Below are positions 43,187 to 51,703 of a DNA stretch of 64,000 nucleotides, one piece after another; position 1 is the stretch's first letter, and each line of letters starts with the position of its first letter. Under the pieces are notes generated by a model. The model worked only from the letters and a program-made list of their open reading frames with translations, ran no database searches and had not been told where the DNA came from. The translations under genes and the position numbers were made by a program. Source of the DNA: Pseudomonadales bacterium (lineage in GTDB: Bacteria; Pseudomonadota; Gammaproteobacteria; Pseudomonadales; Azotimanducaceae); the NCBI GenBank assembly GCA_041395945.1, contig JAWKZN010000001.1, forward strand, positions 1,736,001 to 1,800,000, written 5' to 3'.

Positions 43187-44398
43187 ATGAAGATCGATCT
43201 GCTCAGTCCTTCGAGTTTTGCCCATGGTCATCCCCACGCTCAGTACGACTGGCTGCGTCAGCACGCGCCCGTGTACTGGCACGAGGAGGCCGTGGGTCCC
43301 GGCTTCTGGGCGCTCACCGGCTATGAGGAAGTCGCCGGGGTCGGTCGCCTGCCGGAGATCTACTCCTCCGAGCCCACCATCATGATCGCCGATCCGGAAG
43401 TCGGCTCCGCGATCGGGCCTCAGGATGATCACAAGATGATGCTGATGATGGATCCACCCCGGCACACCCAGTTCCGGCGGTTGATCAGCCGGGAGTTCAC
43501 CAGGGGACCCGCGGCCGCCCTGCGACCGAGAGTGCTGCAGTTGGCGACCACCATCCTGGACAAGGTGTGCAACGGCCAAGCTGGCGTTTACTCGGAATGC
43601 GACTTCGTCAGCCAGGTCGCCGGCGAACTGCCCTCCTATGTGATCGCCGAGCTCATGGGGATTCCGCTTGAAGACGGTCGCACCCTCTATGGCCTCACCG
43701 AGATACTGCACTCCGCCCCCGAGACACTGGAGGAAGGCGCCCAGATTCGTGCCGGTATGGAAATGTTCGGTTACGCAGCGCAAGTGTACGAGGAAAAACT
43801 CGCCAACCCGGCAGACGATCTCGCCAGCCAGATCGTGCATGCCGAAGTGGATGGCCAGAAGCTCGACCTGATCGACTTTCAGCTGTTTTTCATGCTGCTC
43901 ATCGATGCAGGTGGTGACACGACCCGCAACCTGGTGGCCGGCGGACTGCACGAACTTCTGCAGCGCCCCCGGGATCTCGCCCGCCTGCGCGCAGAACCGG
44001 CACTCATCCCCGCCGCCCGGGACGAGATGCTGCGGGTAGTCAGCCCGGTCATCTACATGCGCCGCACCGCCAGATCGGACGTGCAACTGGGCGGCGTGCA
44101 GATCCGTGCCGGTGACAAGGTGGTGCGCTATTTCGGCGCCGCCAATCACGATCCGGCAAAGTTCGCCGATCCGCACCGCTTCGATATCACCCGCACACCC
44201 AACCCTCAGATTGCCTTCGGCACCGGCGCCCACGTGTGCCTCGGCCAGCACATCGCCCGGGTCGAGATCGACTGCGTGTTCGAATCGATCTGCGCGCGGC
44301 TGCACGACATCGAACAGATCGGCGAACCTGAGTGGCTGCCATCGAATTTCATTTCGGGTATCCGTTCGATGCCGATCCGCTTCAAAGCAACCGCCTAG
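43187..44398 (+). CDS. Cytochrome P450 (403 aa)
   Basis: Soluble bacterial class I P450. The I-helix oxygen motif is DAGGDTTRN, the K-helix ExxR is in RDEMLRVVSP, and the haem loop FGTGAHVCLGQHIA has the ligand Cys at about 351. The N-terminus PHAQYDWLRQHAPVYWHEE is typical of bacterial P450s that act on terpenoid, sterol or fatty substrates. No ferredoxin or reductase gene is adjacent. I start at ATG 43187 (MKIDLL); ATG 43127 is an alternative. A second, unrelated P450 (CYP153) is at 51687-53036. Confidence 0.92.
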   Translation: MKIDLLSPSSFAHGHPHAQYDWLRQHAPVYWHEEAVGPGFWALTGYEEVAGVGRLPEIYSSEPTIMIADPEVGSAIGPQDDHKMMLMMDPPRHTQFRRLISREFTRGPAAALRPRVLQLATTILDKVCNGQAGVYSECDFVSQVAGELPSYVIAELMGIPLEDGRTLYGLTEILHSAPETLEEGAQIRAGMEMFGYAAQVYEEKLANPADDLASQIVHAEVDGQKLDLIDFQLFFMLLIDAGGDTTRNLVAGGLHELLQRPRDLARLRAEPALIPAARDEMLRVVSPVIYMRRTARSDVQLGGVQIRAGDKVVRYFGAANHDPAKFADPHRFDITRTPNPQIAFGTGAHVCLGQHIARVEIDCVFESICARLHDIEQIGEPEWLPSNFISGIRSMPIRFKATA

Positions 44399-44458
44399 AC
44401 AGCGCCACGCGCTTTATACTGCCGCCTTATCTATCATTCAGGAACATTGTAAGAAACC

Positions 44459-45370
44459 ATGGACACCCGCTTTCGATCGACCCTTCCGCTCCTGTGCGTT
44501 CTGTGCAGCGGCCTTTTCTTCAGCATCACCGCAACGGCTGCAGTGCCGGATACCTGGACCAGACCTTTTCCCGGTCACCGGGTAATCGGAAATCTCTATG
44601 CGGTCGGCAACTACGATCTGGCGAGCTATCTGATCACGTCTGATGCCGGACACATCCTGATCAATACCGGACTCGAAGAGTCCACAGGGCCGATCCGCGC
44701 CAACATCGAATCGCTCGGCTTCCGGCTCGAGGATGTGAAGATCCTCCTGAGCATGCAGGCCCACTTCGATCACACCGCCGCACTTGCTGAAATCAAAGTC
44801 ATCACCGGTGCGCAGATGTGGGCAACCCCGGACGACGATAGACTCCTGGCCGATGGCGGCACCAGCGACCCGCACTTCGGCGATACCCTGAGTTTCAAAC
44901 CGATTGCCGTCGATCGCGTCATCCGCGACGGCGAAGTGATCGAACTCGGCGACATCCGGTTGACCGTACACGAACACGGCGGTCACACAGAAGGCAGCTC
45001 AAGTTACAGCATGCAGGTGCACGAAGCCGGCCGGGACTACGCTGTGGTGATCGCCAACATGGGCACCATCAATGACGGCAAACGGTTACTGATCAATCCC
45101 ACCTACCCTGGGGTTGCGGAGGATTTTGCCAACACCTTCGAACGCCAGAAGGCGATGCCCGTGGACGTCTGGGTCGCCGCCCATGGCAGTCAGTACCGGC
45201 TGCACGAAAAATACAGGCCCGGAGATCCCTACAGCCCGGACACCTTCGTCGATCCCGAGGGGTTCCGAGCGGAAGTCGAGCGCCTGGAAGCGCTCTACAA
45301 GGCTCAGCTCGAAGCGGAGCGCGCGGCCGCCGAGCTTAAAGATGCTCCAGCACCGTCCGACCCCGCTTAG
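44459..45370 (+). CDS. Subclass B3-like metallo-beta-lactamase with Gln zinc ligand
   Basis: Periplasmic MBL-fold hydrolase of 303 residues with a signal peptide (to about residue 28, TATAA). The zinc motif reads Q100-A-H102-F-D104-H105 in place of H-x-H-x-D-H, the Q116 variant known from GOB enzymes. H176 (HEHGGHTEGSSSY) and H242 (VAAHGSQY) match the H196 and H263 ligands, and Gly-Ser after the third site is conserved. B3 enzymes hydrolyse penicillins, cephalosporins and carbapenems, but close homologues also include lactonases and other hydrolases, so resistance is unproven. A -10-like TATACT is at 44415-44420. The 3' end overlaps the convergent ASCH gene by 35 bases. Confidence 0.88.
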   Translation: MDTRFRSTLPLLCVLCSGLFFSITATAAVPDTWTRPFPGHRVIGNLYAVGNYDLASYLITSDAGHILINTGLEESTGPIRANIESLGFRLEDVKILLSMQAHFDHTAALAEIKVITGAQMWATPDDDRLLADGGTSDPHFGDTLSFKPIAVDRVIRDGEVIELGDIRLTVHEHGGHTEGSSSYSMQVHEAGRDYAVVIANMGTINDGKRLLINPTYPGVAEDFANTFERQKAMPVDVWVAAHGSQYRLHEKYRPGDPYSPDTFVDPEGFRAEVERLEALYKAQLEAERAAAELKDAPAPSDPA

Positions 45371-45920
45371 TCAGCCGGTAGCCGGTCTCGAGGCTTTCTG
45401 TCAGACCCAGCTGTTTCAGCCTGCGCACGCTGGCCTTGAAAGGCCGGGTCTCCCAGTTGATGTGCGCCGCAAGTTCGGCCGCCCGCAGGCCTGGATGCTC
45501 GCCGATCAGCGCCAGCGTACGGCAGGCCCAGGGTCCCCGGCTCGAGCGAGCGTCCATCGCTTCGAGCTTCTCGATCAGCTCCTGACTTTCCTGTGCACCC
45601 GGCTTGTGTCGCGGCGGCGCCTTCACCCTGATCGTACCGAGGTAGCGGAACTCCACCTGGTAGACGTCATCGCCCTCGCCCACCTTGAGATAACCGCACA
45701 GGGCCTCCCGGTCCGGAAATCCGGAGCGTCTGATATCGCGCAGCCGGGCATCGGCGAGGCGTAGCTGCTTGAGTGCGGTGACTTCAATGGCGCCCGTCGG
45801 ATGCAGATTGTAGCGGCCGCCCACCTTCGCCTGTGGTGATCGCCAGGTGCGGAAGGAGCAGGTCACCTTGCCTTCACGGATGGCTTCTTTGAATTGCCTG
45901 GTGAACTGCATCAGTCGCAC
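45336..45920 (-). CDS. ASCH-like / winged-helix protein
   Basis: A 194-residue protein not assignable to a named gene. The N-terminal half (MQFTRQFKEAIREGKVTCSFRTWRSPQAKVGGRYNLH) resembles an ASCH domain, an RNA- or base-binding fold related to PUA. The C-terminal part (CRTLALIGEHPGLRAAELAAHINWETRPFKASVRRLKQLGLTESLETGYRLTKRG) looks like a winged helix with wing and recognition helix. A nucleic-acid-linked role is likely. ATG 45911 (MQF) is an alternative start. It overlaps the metallo-beta-lactamase gene end by 35 bp, tail to tail. Confidence 0.75.
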   Translation of the reverse strand: MRLMQFTRQFKEAIREGKVTCSFRTWRSPQAKVGGRYNLHPTGAIEVTALKQLRLADARLRDIRRSGFPDREALCGYLKVGEGDDVYQVEFRYLGTIRVKAPPRHKPGAQESQELIEKLEAMDARSSRGPWACRTLALIGEHPGLRAAELAAHINWETRPFKASVRRLKQLGLTESLETGYRLTKRGRTVLEHL

Positions 45921-45931
45921 CTCGCATAGCG

Positions 45932-46336
45932 CTAGGCCATCTGGAGAAATTCCACCAGGTTACCGTCCGGGTCATCCACGATGGCGATGGTCACACCCGG
46001 CCGGACTTCGGTGACCGGTATCACGAGTTTGCGCCCGGCGGCCTGGCACTCCGCCACCACCTCGGTCAGATTACTCACGCTCATGGTCCAATAGCGGTAG
46101 CCGGTTGCTGCGGGGATTCCGCCTGCTGCTGGTCGCTCAGTGGGTGTGGTCGGCGGCTCCACGATCTTGATCAGACTGGTCCCGCAGCGCAGGCGGTTCA
46201 TCACGCCACCACCCGGAAACGGGGTGCGGGGCTCCTCCACAAATCCCAGCACATCCCGGTAAAAGGCCACCATGGCGGGGCCATTCGCCGCGACAATACC
46301 GAGATCGATGGAATCCTTCTGCAGTTTGATGGCCAT
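45932..46336 (-). CDS. VOC family protein (glyoxalase/bleomycin-resistance fold)
   Basis: A 134-residue protein of the vicinal-oxygen-chelate fold: paired beta-alpha-beta-beta-beta modules start at KDSIDLGIVAANGPAMVAFYRDVLGFVEEP and YWTMSVSNLTEVVAECQAAGRK, ending VTIAIVDDPDGNLVEFLQM. The closing Glu (LVEF) is a usual metal ligand. Substrate unknown; dioxygenase, glyoxalase or antibiotic binding are all possible. It precedes the ASCH-like gene by 11 bp and is probably co-transcribed with it. Confidence 0.9.
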   Translation of the reverse strand: MAIKLQKDSIDLGIVAANGPAMVAFYRDVLGFVEEPRTPFPGGGVMNRLRCGTSLIKIVEPPTTPTERPAAGGIPAATGYRYWTMSVSNLTEVVAECQAAGRKLVIPVTEVRPGVTIAIVDDPDGNLVEFLQMA

Positions 46337-46502
46337 GAATACGCTCCGTGGGTTGCTGTGGTTGTCTTTGGCACCTGCCAGGTGCTGCCTGAGTCCGGAT
46401 GATCACTCATTCCCGCGCATTCACCAACTCCGCCATACCTCGCACTGCGGGCACGGGTTCGTCGCGGTAGAATCTCCAGCCCGGCAGTGGAGCAGATCGA
46501 TC

Positions 46503-46901
46503 ATGTCCAGCAACAGCGCCCCCGGATACATCAATCATCCAAATCATCGGGTGCGTATTGTGCCTGCAAAGCTACATGTGGAGGTGGCTTTCGCCGGCAC
46601 GGTGATTGCCACCAGCGATCGTGCGCTGCTGGTGGACGAATCGCGACACGACCCCGTCTACTACATCCCGCGCAGCGATGTTCTGATGTCTGCGCTGACA
46701 CCCACCGATCACAGTACCTACTGCCCGTTCAAGGGACACGCGCGGTACTGGACCTTGCAGGTCGGAGATCGAATCGAGGAAAATTCCGTGTGGGCCTATG
46801 ATGCGCCCTACGACGAAGCGCTGCCGCTGCAGGGCTGTGTCGCCTTCTATAGCGATCGTGTTCAGGTGCACACGTCGCCTGCAGCGAGTGAGCCTGAATA
46901 A
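46503..46901 (+). CDS. DUF427 family protein
   Basis: A 132-residue beta-rich protein. PNHRVRIVPAKLHVEVAFAGTVIATSDRALLVDES, YYIPRSDVLMSALTPTDHSTYCPFKGHARYW and ENSVWAYDAPYDEALPLQGCVAFYSDRV form the DUF427 domain, with the conserved Cys-Pro-Phe-Lys-Gly. Function is not established. ATG 46503 is preferred to the earlier in-frame region, which runs antisense to the VOC gene. Confidence 0.9.
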   Translation: MSSNSAPGYINHPNHRVRIVPAKLHVEVAFAGTVIATSDRALLVDESRHDPVYYIPRSDVLMSALTPTDHSTYCPFKGHARYWTLQVGDRIEENSVWAYDAPYDEALPLQGCVAFYSDRVQVHTSPAASEPE

Positions 46902-46951
46902 GCGGTAAGCCGAGGCCAGCAGTACAGGGCCCGACACAAACGCACGGCGAC

Positions 46952-47926
46952 TCAACCGCGCAGCGCCTTCGCCCACGCCACCAGCGGCACCAGAACTCGT
47001 CCCACCACGGGAATCAGCAGGAACCCCGCCGCCAGACCAAAGATGCCCGTTCCGAGCGCGCCTGCCAGCCAGCCGACAAACCCCGCAGCCAGCGGAGCCG
47101 CCGACCGCGAGAACGCCGCAAAATCATGGATGCTGTGGGCCAGCCAGTTGAGTCCGTAGGTTTCCAGGCCGTGCACCAGGATGCCGCCACCGACCCAGAG
47201 CATGGCCGCGGTGCCCACCGCGGCCAGCGTTGCAAGAAAGCCGGGCATGAATTCCACAAGTCCGCGGCCGAGCAACCGCACAATGGTTACCGAGTTCGCT
47301 GCGAGCACCAGTCCGGCGTCGTCCGCTTTGACAATGAGTGCCACCGCGCCATAGACGCCGGCGGTGATTGCCACCGCCACGACTGCCAGAGCCAGGGCCG
47401 TGGTAAGCAGACCTGCATCCGGTAACGTCGCCAGAGCGATAGCCATTATCTCGGCGGAGAGAATGAAATCCGTGCGGATGGCACCCGCCACCTTCCGTGC
47501 TTCCAGGGCGACCGGATCCTCTGCAACCAGGCCGACCCCGGCTTCGTGTTCCTGCGCAGCGTGGGGAAACAGCAGCCCGTAAATTTTCTCCGCACCTTCG
47601 TAGCACAGATAAAGCCCCCCGAGCATGAGCAGCGGCGTGATTGCCCAGGCGGCAAAGGCAGACAGTCCGATGGCGAGTGGCAGCAGGATGAGCAACTTGT
47701 TACGCAGAGAGCCTCTGGCAATCTTGGCGACAATGGGCAGTTCCCGGTCGGCGGCGAAACCCACCACGTAGCGCGGTGTCACGGCGGTATCGTCGATTAC
47801 CACTCCAGCGGATTTGGCACTCGCCTTCGCTGCATGGGCGGCGACATCATCCACGGACGCAGCCGCGACCTTGGCAATGCCGGCAATGTCATCGAGCAGG
47901 GCGATCAGGCCGGTGGCCACAGGCAC
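46952..47926 (-). CDS. DUF808 family membrane protein (YedI-like)
   Basis: Inner-membrane protein of about 324 residues. GLIALLDDIAGIAKVAAASVDDVAAHAAKASAKSAGVVIDDTAVTPRYV at the N-terminus and REL(P)IVAKIARGSLRNKLLILLPLAIGLSAF are the YedI signature. Five to six further helices follow, with ILVHGLETYGLNWLAHSIHDFA near the end. Function is unknown. The start is one of two nearby GTG codons: 47926 as given, or 47920, which has better spacing from GAGGT and would leave VATGLIALL. Confidence 0.9.
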   Translation of the reverse strand: MPVATGLIALLDDIAGIAKVAAASVDDVAAHAAKASAKSAGVVIDDTAVTPRYVVGFAADRELPIVAKIARGSLRNKLLILLPLAIGLSAFAAWAITPLLMLGGLYLCYEGAEKIYGLLFPHAAQEHEAGVGLVAEDPVALEARKVAGAIRTDFILSAEIMAIALATLPDAGLLTTALALAVVAVAITAGVYGAVALIVKADDAGLVLAANSVTIVRLLGRGLVEFMPGFLATLAAVGTAAMLWVGGGILVHGLETYGLNWLAHSIHDFAAFSRSAAPLAAGFVGWLAGALGTGIFGLAAGFLLIPVVGRVLVPLVAWAKALRG

Positions 47927-47961
47927 ACCTCGGCAAGCGCAATCACTTTATTTTTATAAAT

Positions 47962-47975
47962 CATATGGTTATATG
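47962..47975 (-). promoter_or_regulatory. AT-rich promoter region with CATAT-N4-ATATG dyad upstream of DUF808 gene
   Basis: An unusually AT-rich patch (47945-47980) in GC-rich surroundings, 20-50 bp upstream of the gene. On the minus strand TTGCGG is followed by TATGAT- and TATAAA-like hexamers, and CATAT/ATATG forms an inverted repeat. A promoter is likely; the exact -10 is unclear. Confidence 0.4.
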
Positions 47976-48105
47976 GTCTTCCGCAAGTCAATTCGGACAG
48001 CATCAGGCGAACGCGTAATACGCCGTTTACGGCACCCGCCCGGAGGATTGCGCCAATCCTACCCGAGATTTACCCTTGCACCCCCAACGGGAGGGAGATA
48101 AGCAC

Positions 48106-48291
48106 TTGGCTGAACAACAAAGACGCTTCGCAAGAGAGCGCCAGCCCCTGCTGCCATTGAGCGCGCTGCATCGGGAAATCAACAGAAGGGACGAACGCAG
48201 GGAGACGGCGGATCCACAACAGATGGATCTGCTGGCACCGCCCCAGTTCGACCTGTTTACGGATGCCCAGTCACACCCACCGACCAAGTGA
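48106..48291 (+). CDS. Small protein with two beta-clamp-like motifs (61 aa)
   Basis: Short frame starting at TTG, preceded by GGGAGGGAGA at suitable spacing, and ending at TGA 48289-48291. It is rich in Arg, Gln and Glu, probably helical at first (EQQRRFARERQPLLPLSALHREINRRDERRE). Then come QMDLL and QFDLF, 4 residues apart. The latter nearly matches the QL[SD]LF pentapeptide that bacterial proteins use to bind the DNA polymerase sliding clamp. No family is recognised. The start codon and its reality as a gene are uncertain. Confidence 0.42.
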   Translation: MAEQQRRFARERQPLLPLSALHREINRRDERRETADPQQMDLLAPPQFDLFTDAQSHPPTK

Positions 48292-48356
48292 CCGTTGCCG
48301 TCGAGCAGTCCTCTCCGTCTACTGGACGTCCGAGAGGCGGTGTCGCTCGCCCGCTG

Positions 48357-49322
48357 TTACCAGGCATAGGCCTCCGGCGCTTCACCGCAGGGCGGGAAGA
48401 TCCCGTCCAGTCGCTGCAGGTCGCCGATGCTGAGCTGAACCTCGGGGACGTGCAACACGGAAGTCAGCTGAGACAGACTGCCCGGCCCGATGATGGTGGC
48501 GCACACGCCTGGTTGCTGCAGCAGCCAGGCGAGCGCAACCACACCGGGCGACTTTCCCAGTCCGTCACACAGTTGCTGGAACTGCGCCAGCTGATCCGTC
48601 CGCTCCGCCCGCGCCGCACGGATACCGTCTGACTGGCGGCGACCCCGGGTACTCTCTTCCTGACCTGCCAGCAGCCCGCCCGCAAGCGGGCTCCAGGGAA
48701 TCAGACCCAGCCCGTAGGCGCGACAGGCCGGCAGCACTTCGAGTTCGGCACGTCGTTCGATCAGATTGTAGAGGCTCTGCTCCGAGATCAGGCCGAGCTG
48801 GTGCCGGACAGACGCCTTCTCATTCGCCCGGGCGATTGCCCAGCCGGGAAAGTTGCTCGACCCCACATAGGTGATCTTGCCCTGGCGGATCAGCTGCTCC
48901 ATCGCCTGCCAGATCTCTTCGATCGGCGCGGACCGATCGATGTGGTGCATCTGATACAGATCGATGTGTTCGACACCCAGGCGTTTCAGGCTGGCTTCAC
49001 AGGCCATCTGAATATGCCGGGCAGAGAGGCCGCGATCATTGACGTCTGCGGACATGGGCTCATGCACTTTGCTCGCAAGGATCAGGCGATCACGACGGGT
49101 CTTATCCTCGGCCAGCCATTTGCCCAGAATCCGTTCGGTTGTGCCGACACCCAGGTTCCCGCCGTACTGGTTGGCGGTGTCGACGAAATTGATGCCTGCC
49201 GCAACCGCTTCATTGAGAATTGCGAAAGATCCCTGTTCCGAAGTGCGCGGCCCGAAATTCATCGTGCCGAGACACAGCTCGCTGACTCTCAGGGCAGAAC
49301 GGCCAAGTTGACGATATTGCAT
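48357..49322 (-). CDS. Aldo/keto reductase (second)
   Basis: A 321-residue NADPH-dependent TIM-barrel reductase. NFVDTANQYGGNLGVGTTERILGKWL holds the catalytic Asp and Tyr, LILASKVHEPM the Lys, and HIDLYQMHHIDRSAP the His pair. ATIIGPGSLSQLTSVLHV is the cofactor end. It differs clearly from the AKR at 14910-15863 in the inserted GNLGVGTTE loop, so they are not recent duplicates. It follows the PhyH gene by 24 bp on the same strand. Confidence 0.92.
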   Translation of the reverse strand: MQYRQLGRSALRVSELCLGTMNFGPRTSEQGSFAILNEAVAAGINFVDTANQYGGNLGVGTTERILGKWLAEDKTRRDRLILASKVHEPMSADVNDRGLSARHIQMACEASLKRLGVEHIDLYQMHHIDRSAPIEEIWQAMEQLIRQGKITYVGSSNFPGWAIARANEKASVRHQLGLISEQSLYNLIERRAELEVLPACRAYGLGLIPWSPLAGGLLAGQEESTRGRRQSDGIRAARAERTDQLAQFQQLCDGLGKSPGVVALAWLLQQPGVCATIIGPGSLSQLTSVLHVPEVQLSIGDLQRLDGIFPPCGEAPEAYAW

Positions 49323-49346
49323 TGCTGGATTCCGCCCGGTTGGGTT

Positions 49347-50309
49347 CTAAGGCGCGCGCAGCGTGGTGCCGGTCACGAGTTCTTCACTCGAATCCGCCAC
49401 ACAGAAACGCACCAGACGTTGCGCAGGTTCCGAGAGTTTCCTGAAATCCCGGTAGCTGATCCCGGGCACCATCGGCTCCCTGAACCAGGGAGCATAAAAT
49501 TCGAGGTTCGGAATGGATCGGGTGGCATCGGACAGGTTGGGTGTACCGCCATGCCAGGCACGCACATCGCGGATCATGATGCTGCCGGCAGGTACCGGAC
49601 ACAGGGTACTCAAACGCATCCACTCCGGCTCGCTGTCGAGATCGGGAATCGGTGCACGGGAGTTCTGGGTTCCGGGAATCTGCCGGGTCGGACCGTTGAG
49701 CCGGGTCACATCCTGAGGCAGAAAATTCACACACACATAGGGGCAGGGAAGATCGCGGATACTCATGTGACCGCGCGGATCGTGAAAGGCGCTGAAGGGT
49801 GAGGACTGTGCGTCCACCCAGTCCCGGGTGTCCGCGTGCAGGCGCTGGTAGTCGACTGCACCCGGCAGACAGAAGTCCCCGCTGGCGGCTCTGAGGATGT
49901 AGTCGGGTGACGCAAAAATCGCCATGAGCAGTCGGGTTACCGGTTCGATGTCGAGAAGCATCTGCCAGGCCGGACGATGCAACTGGCTGCGGGTGAGACT
50001 CGAGCCGCCAAACGAGTAGCGATGTGATCCGCGATTGCCTTTGCGTTCTGCATCCAGGCCGATCACTTCCTTCACCACTTCGCTGCAGCCTGCCGCAAGG
50101 ATCTCGATCTGTTCCGGGTTGAGCACATTGCCGACAACGGCAAAACCATCCCGATGAAATCCTGCTACCACTCGCTCGACCTGGTCGGGCTCGAGTATCT
50201 CCAGGCCTTTGATCCCATTGCTGGCGGCCAGGTGGCTACGCAGACTGCTGATCCGGGCGTCCTCTGCTGCATTATCTGTCCTGGTGAGAGGATCTCTCGT
50301 GCCTGTCAT
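49347..50309 (-). CDS. Phytanoyl-CoA dioxygenase (PhyH) family protein
   Basis: Fe(II)/2-oxoglutarate-dependent oxygenase, 320 residues. The iron facial triad appears as H-x-D in RLHADTRDW and the distal His in VRAWHGGTPNLSDATRS; the Arg there would bind 2-oxoglutarate. The N-terminal FHRDGFAVVGNVLNPEQIEIL is the usual family opening. I use ATG 50309 because AGGATG lies 8 bp before it; 50318 and 50342 are alternatives. The substrate is unknown, although PhyH relatives hydroxylate fatty acyl chains or small metabolites. It probably forms an operon with the AKR gene. Confidence 0.87.
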   Translation of the reverse strand: MTGTRDPLTRTDNAAEDARISSLRSHLAASNGIKGLEILEPDQVERVVAGFHRDGFAVVGNVLNPEQIEILAAGCSEVVKEVIGLDAERKGNRGSHRYSFGGSSLTRSQLHRPAWQMLLDIEPVTRLLMAIFASPDYILRAASGDFCLPGAVDYQRLHADTRDWVDAQSSPFSAFHDPRGHMSIRDLPCPYVCVNFLPQDVTRLNGPTRQIPGTQNSRAPIPDLDSEPEWMRLSTLCPVPAGSIMIRDVRAWHGGTPNLSDATRSIPNLEFYAPWFREPMVPGISYRDFRKLSEPAQRLVRFCVADSSEELVTGTTLRAP

Positions 50310-50406
50310 GCGCTTCATCCTGGACCGCGTCGCGAAGTGCACAGGCTACCATCCCCCTCGAAGCCTTTTAAGGAAATTCCCGGCACTTCGTTAAGATGCG
50401 AGGCAG

Positions 50407-50903
50407 TTGATAGCACGGTGCCGGGATAGAATCCGCGGGTTGCCGGAGACCCATCGCAAAGAGGTCAGATTCGAGTGCAGAAAACAGGTACGGACAGTGC
50501 CGCGCGCCCTGTGTCAGATGGCCGGCAATCAGGCCACCAGATTCGCCTACTGGCAGAAATTCTGCCGGGAGACGGCAGACCTCCCCATCGGCTTCATGAT
50601 GTCCATGATGATGGAACGGCTGCCGAATGTACTCCGGGCTGTAAGGTTTCTGCTGTACACCGCAAAGCCTGGGAATTCTTCGAGACCTTCGACAAGCCCT
50701 TTCTGTGCGCTTGCGCAGACAATGATCCGGTTACGGCAGGCGCCGATATCCCGTTCAGAGAAAGGGTTCCGGGTGCCCGGGGGCTGCCCCATACCACCAT
50801 CAAAGACGGCGGGCATTTCGTGCAGGAGAATTCGCCGGACCAGGTTGCAAAGCTCATAATCGACCTGATCAGAACCACCTCAATCAGCGAACTCAGCGCC
50901 TGA
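50407..50903 (+). pseudogene. Haloalkane dehalogenase-like remnant, frameshifted
   Basis: Only the C-terminal half of an alpha/beta hydrolase survives, split over two frames. In one frame (about 50500-50620) FAYWQKFCRETADLPIGFMM matches the cap-region segment of haloalkane dehalogenases. After a shift, the other frame (about 50655-50890) reads AWEFFETFDKPFLCACADNDPVT, then PGARGLPHTTIKDGGHFVQENS, containing the acid loop and the catalytic-His region GGHF. The nucleophile Asp region, the N-terminal half and part of the cap are absent. Dehalogenase identity is from family recall. It cannot make an active enzyme. Confidence 0.7.
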
Positions 50904-50971
50904 CATGACTTCACACACAAAAAACCAACCGCAGGGCGTTTCCGGAAGATCCGGAAAACAGGGCTGCTGAT

Positions 50972-51703
50972 ATGAAAACCCTCATCCGGATAGTAGTGCG
51001 GTCAGCCCTCGTGCTCGCCTCCGGTGCGCTGGTGCTGTTCTGTTTCGTCTTCTTCTCGCCGCGCCCGCCCCTGACCATTGACCCGGCCACACTGGCCGGC
51101 GACGGCAGCCTTCTCAACTACTGTGAACTGCCGGTACTGGACGGCAGTGGCAAACTGGCCGTCGACATCCCCAAAGGCAACACGCCCGGCTGCAGCTACA
51201 CGCACTTTCCGCTGCCCGTTCTCAGAAAATGCACCGAGCCTCTGGCCGAAGGTGCCGCCGACATACGCGGTCTGTGGATCGGTGTGACGGGCAACGTCGG
51301 ACACGTCGAACGCGTGGAGCAGTGCGGTTCCCGAACCGTGATCACCGCCAGCGGCATCATTCACGACTCGGGTCCGAACAGCACCGGCGGGTTCAATTCC
51401 GATGACACCGAGGGGGCCGTGCTGTTCCGCATCGGCAGCAGGGACTATTGCCCCCGTACCTCCGCCGGCATGTTCTGGAACAGCGGTGTGCTCGACTTCC
51501 GCCTGCTGGGCTGGGGACCGGTGGTGGTGAAACGCTACCTGTCGGGCGAACAGCTGGTGTGGGAATACGCGGATGGCAGCGTCACCCGCATGGACCGGAT
51601 CTGCCGGCTGCCGGATGCACACAAACATCCGAAGCCGAGAGGGCCGCGATTCGCGTTGTTCTCCGGCAGCTGCGCTGTCGCCGCCTCTACCCCCTCAAGG
51701 TAA
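50972..51703 (+). CDS. Hypothetical membrane-anchored or exported protein (243 aa)
   Basis: I do not recognise a family. The N-terminus has one hydrophobic helix (about 10-30: SALVLASGALVLFCFVFFSP), so the remainder is probably periplasmic. Eight or so cysteines in the outer part (YCELPV, GCSYTHFPL, KCTEPLA, EQCGSRT, DYCPRTS, RICRLPD) could form disulfides. The middle LWIGVTGNVGHVERVEQCGSRTVITASGIIHDSG looks beta-rich. Its end overlaps the convergent CYP153 gene by 17 bp. Confidence 0.7.
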   Translation: MKTLIRIVVRSALVLASGALVLFCFVFFSPRPPLTIDPATLAGDGSLLNYCELPVLDGSGKLAVDIPKGNTPGCSYTHFPLPVLRKCTEPLAEGAADIRGLWIGVTGNVGHVERVEQCGSRTVITASGIIHDSGPNSTGGFNSDDTEGAVLFRIGSRDYCPRTSAGMFWNSGVLDFRLLGWGPVVVKRYLSGEQLVWEYADGSVTRMDRICRLPDAHKHPKPRGPRFALFSGSCAVAASTPSR

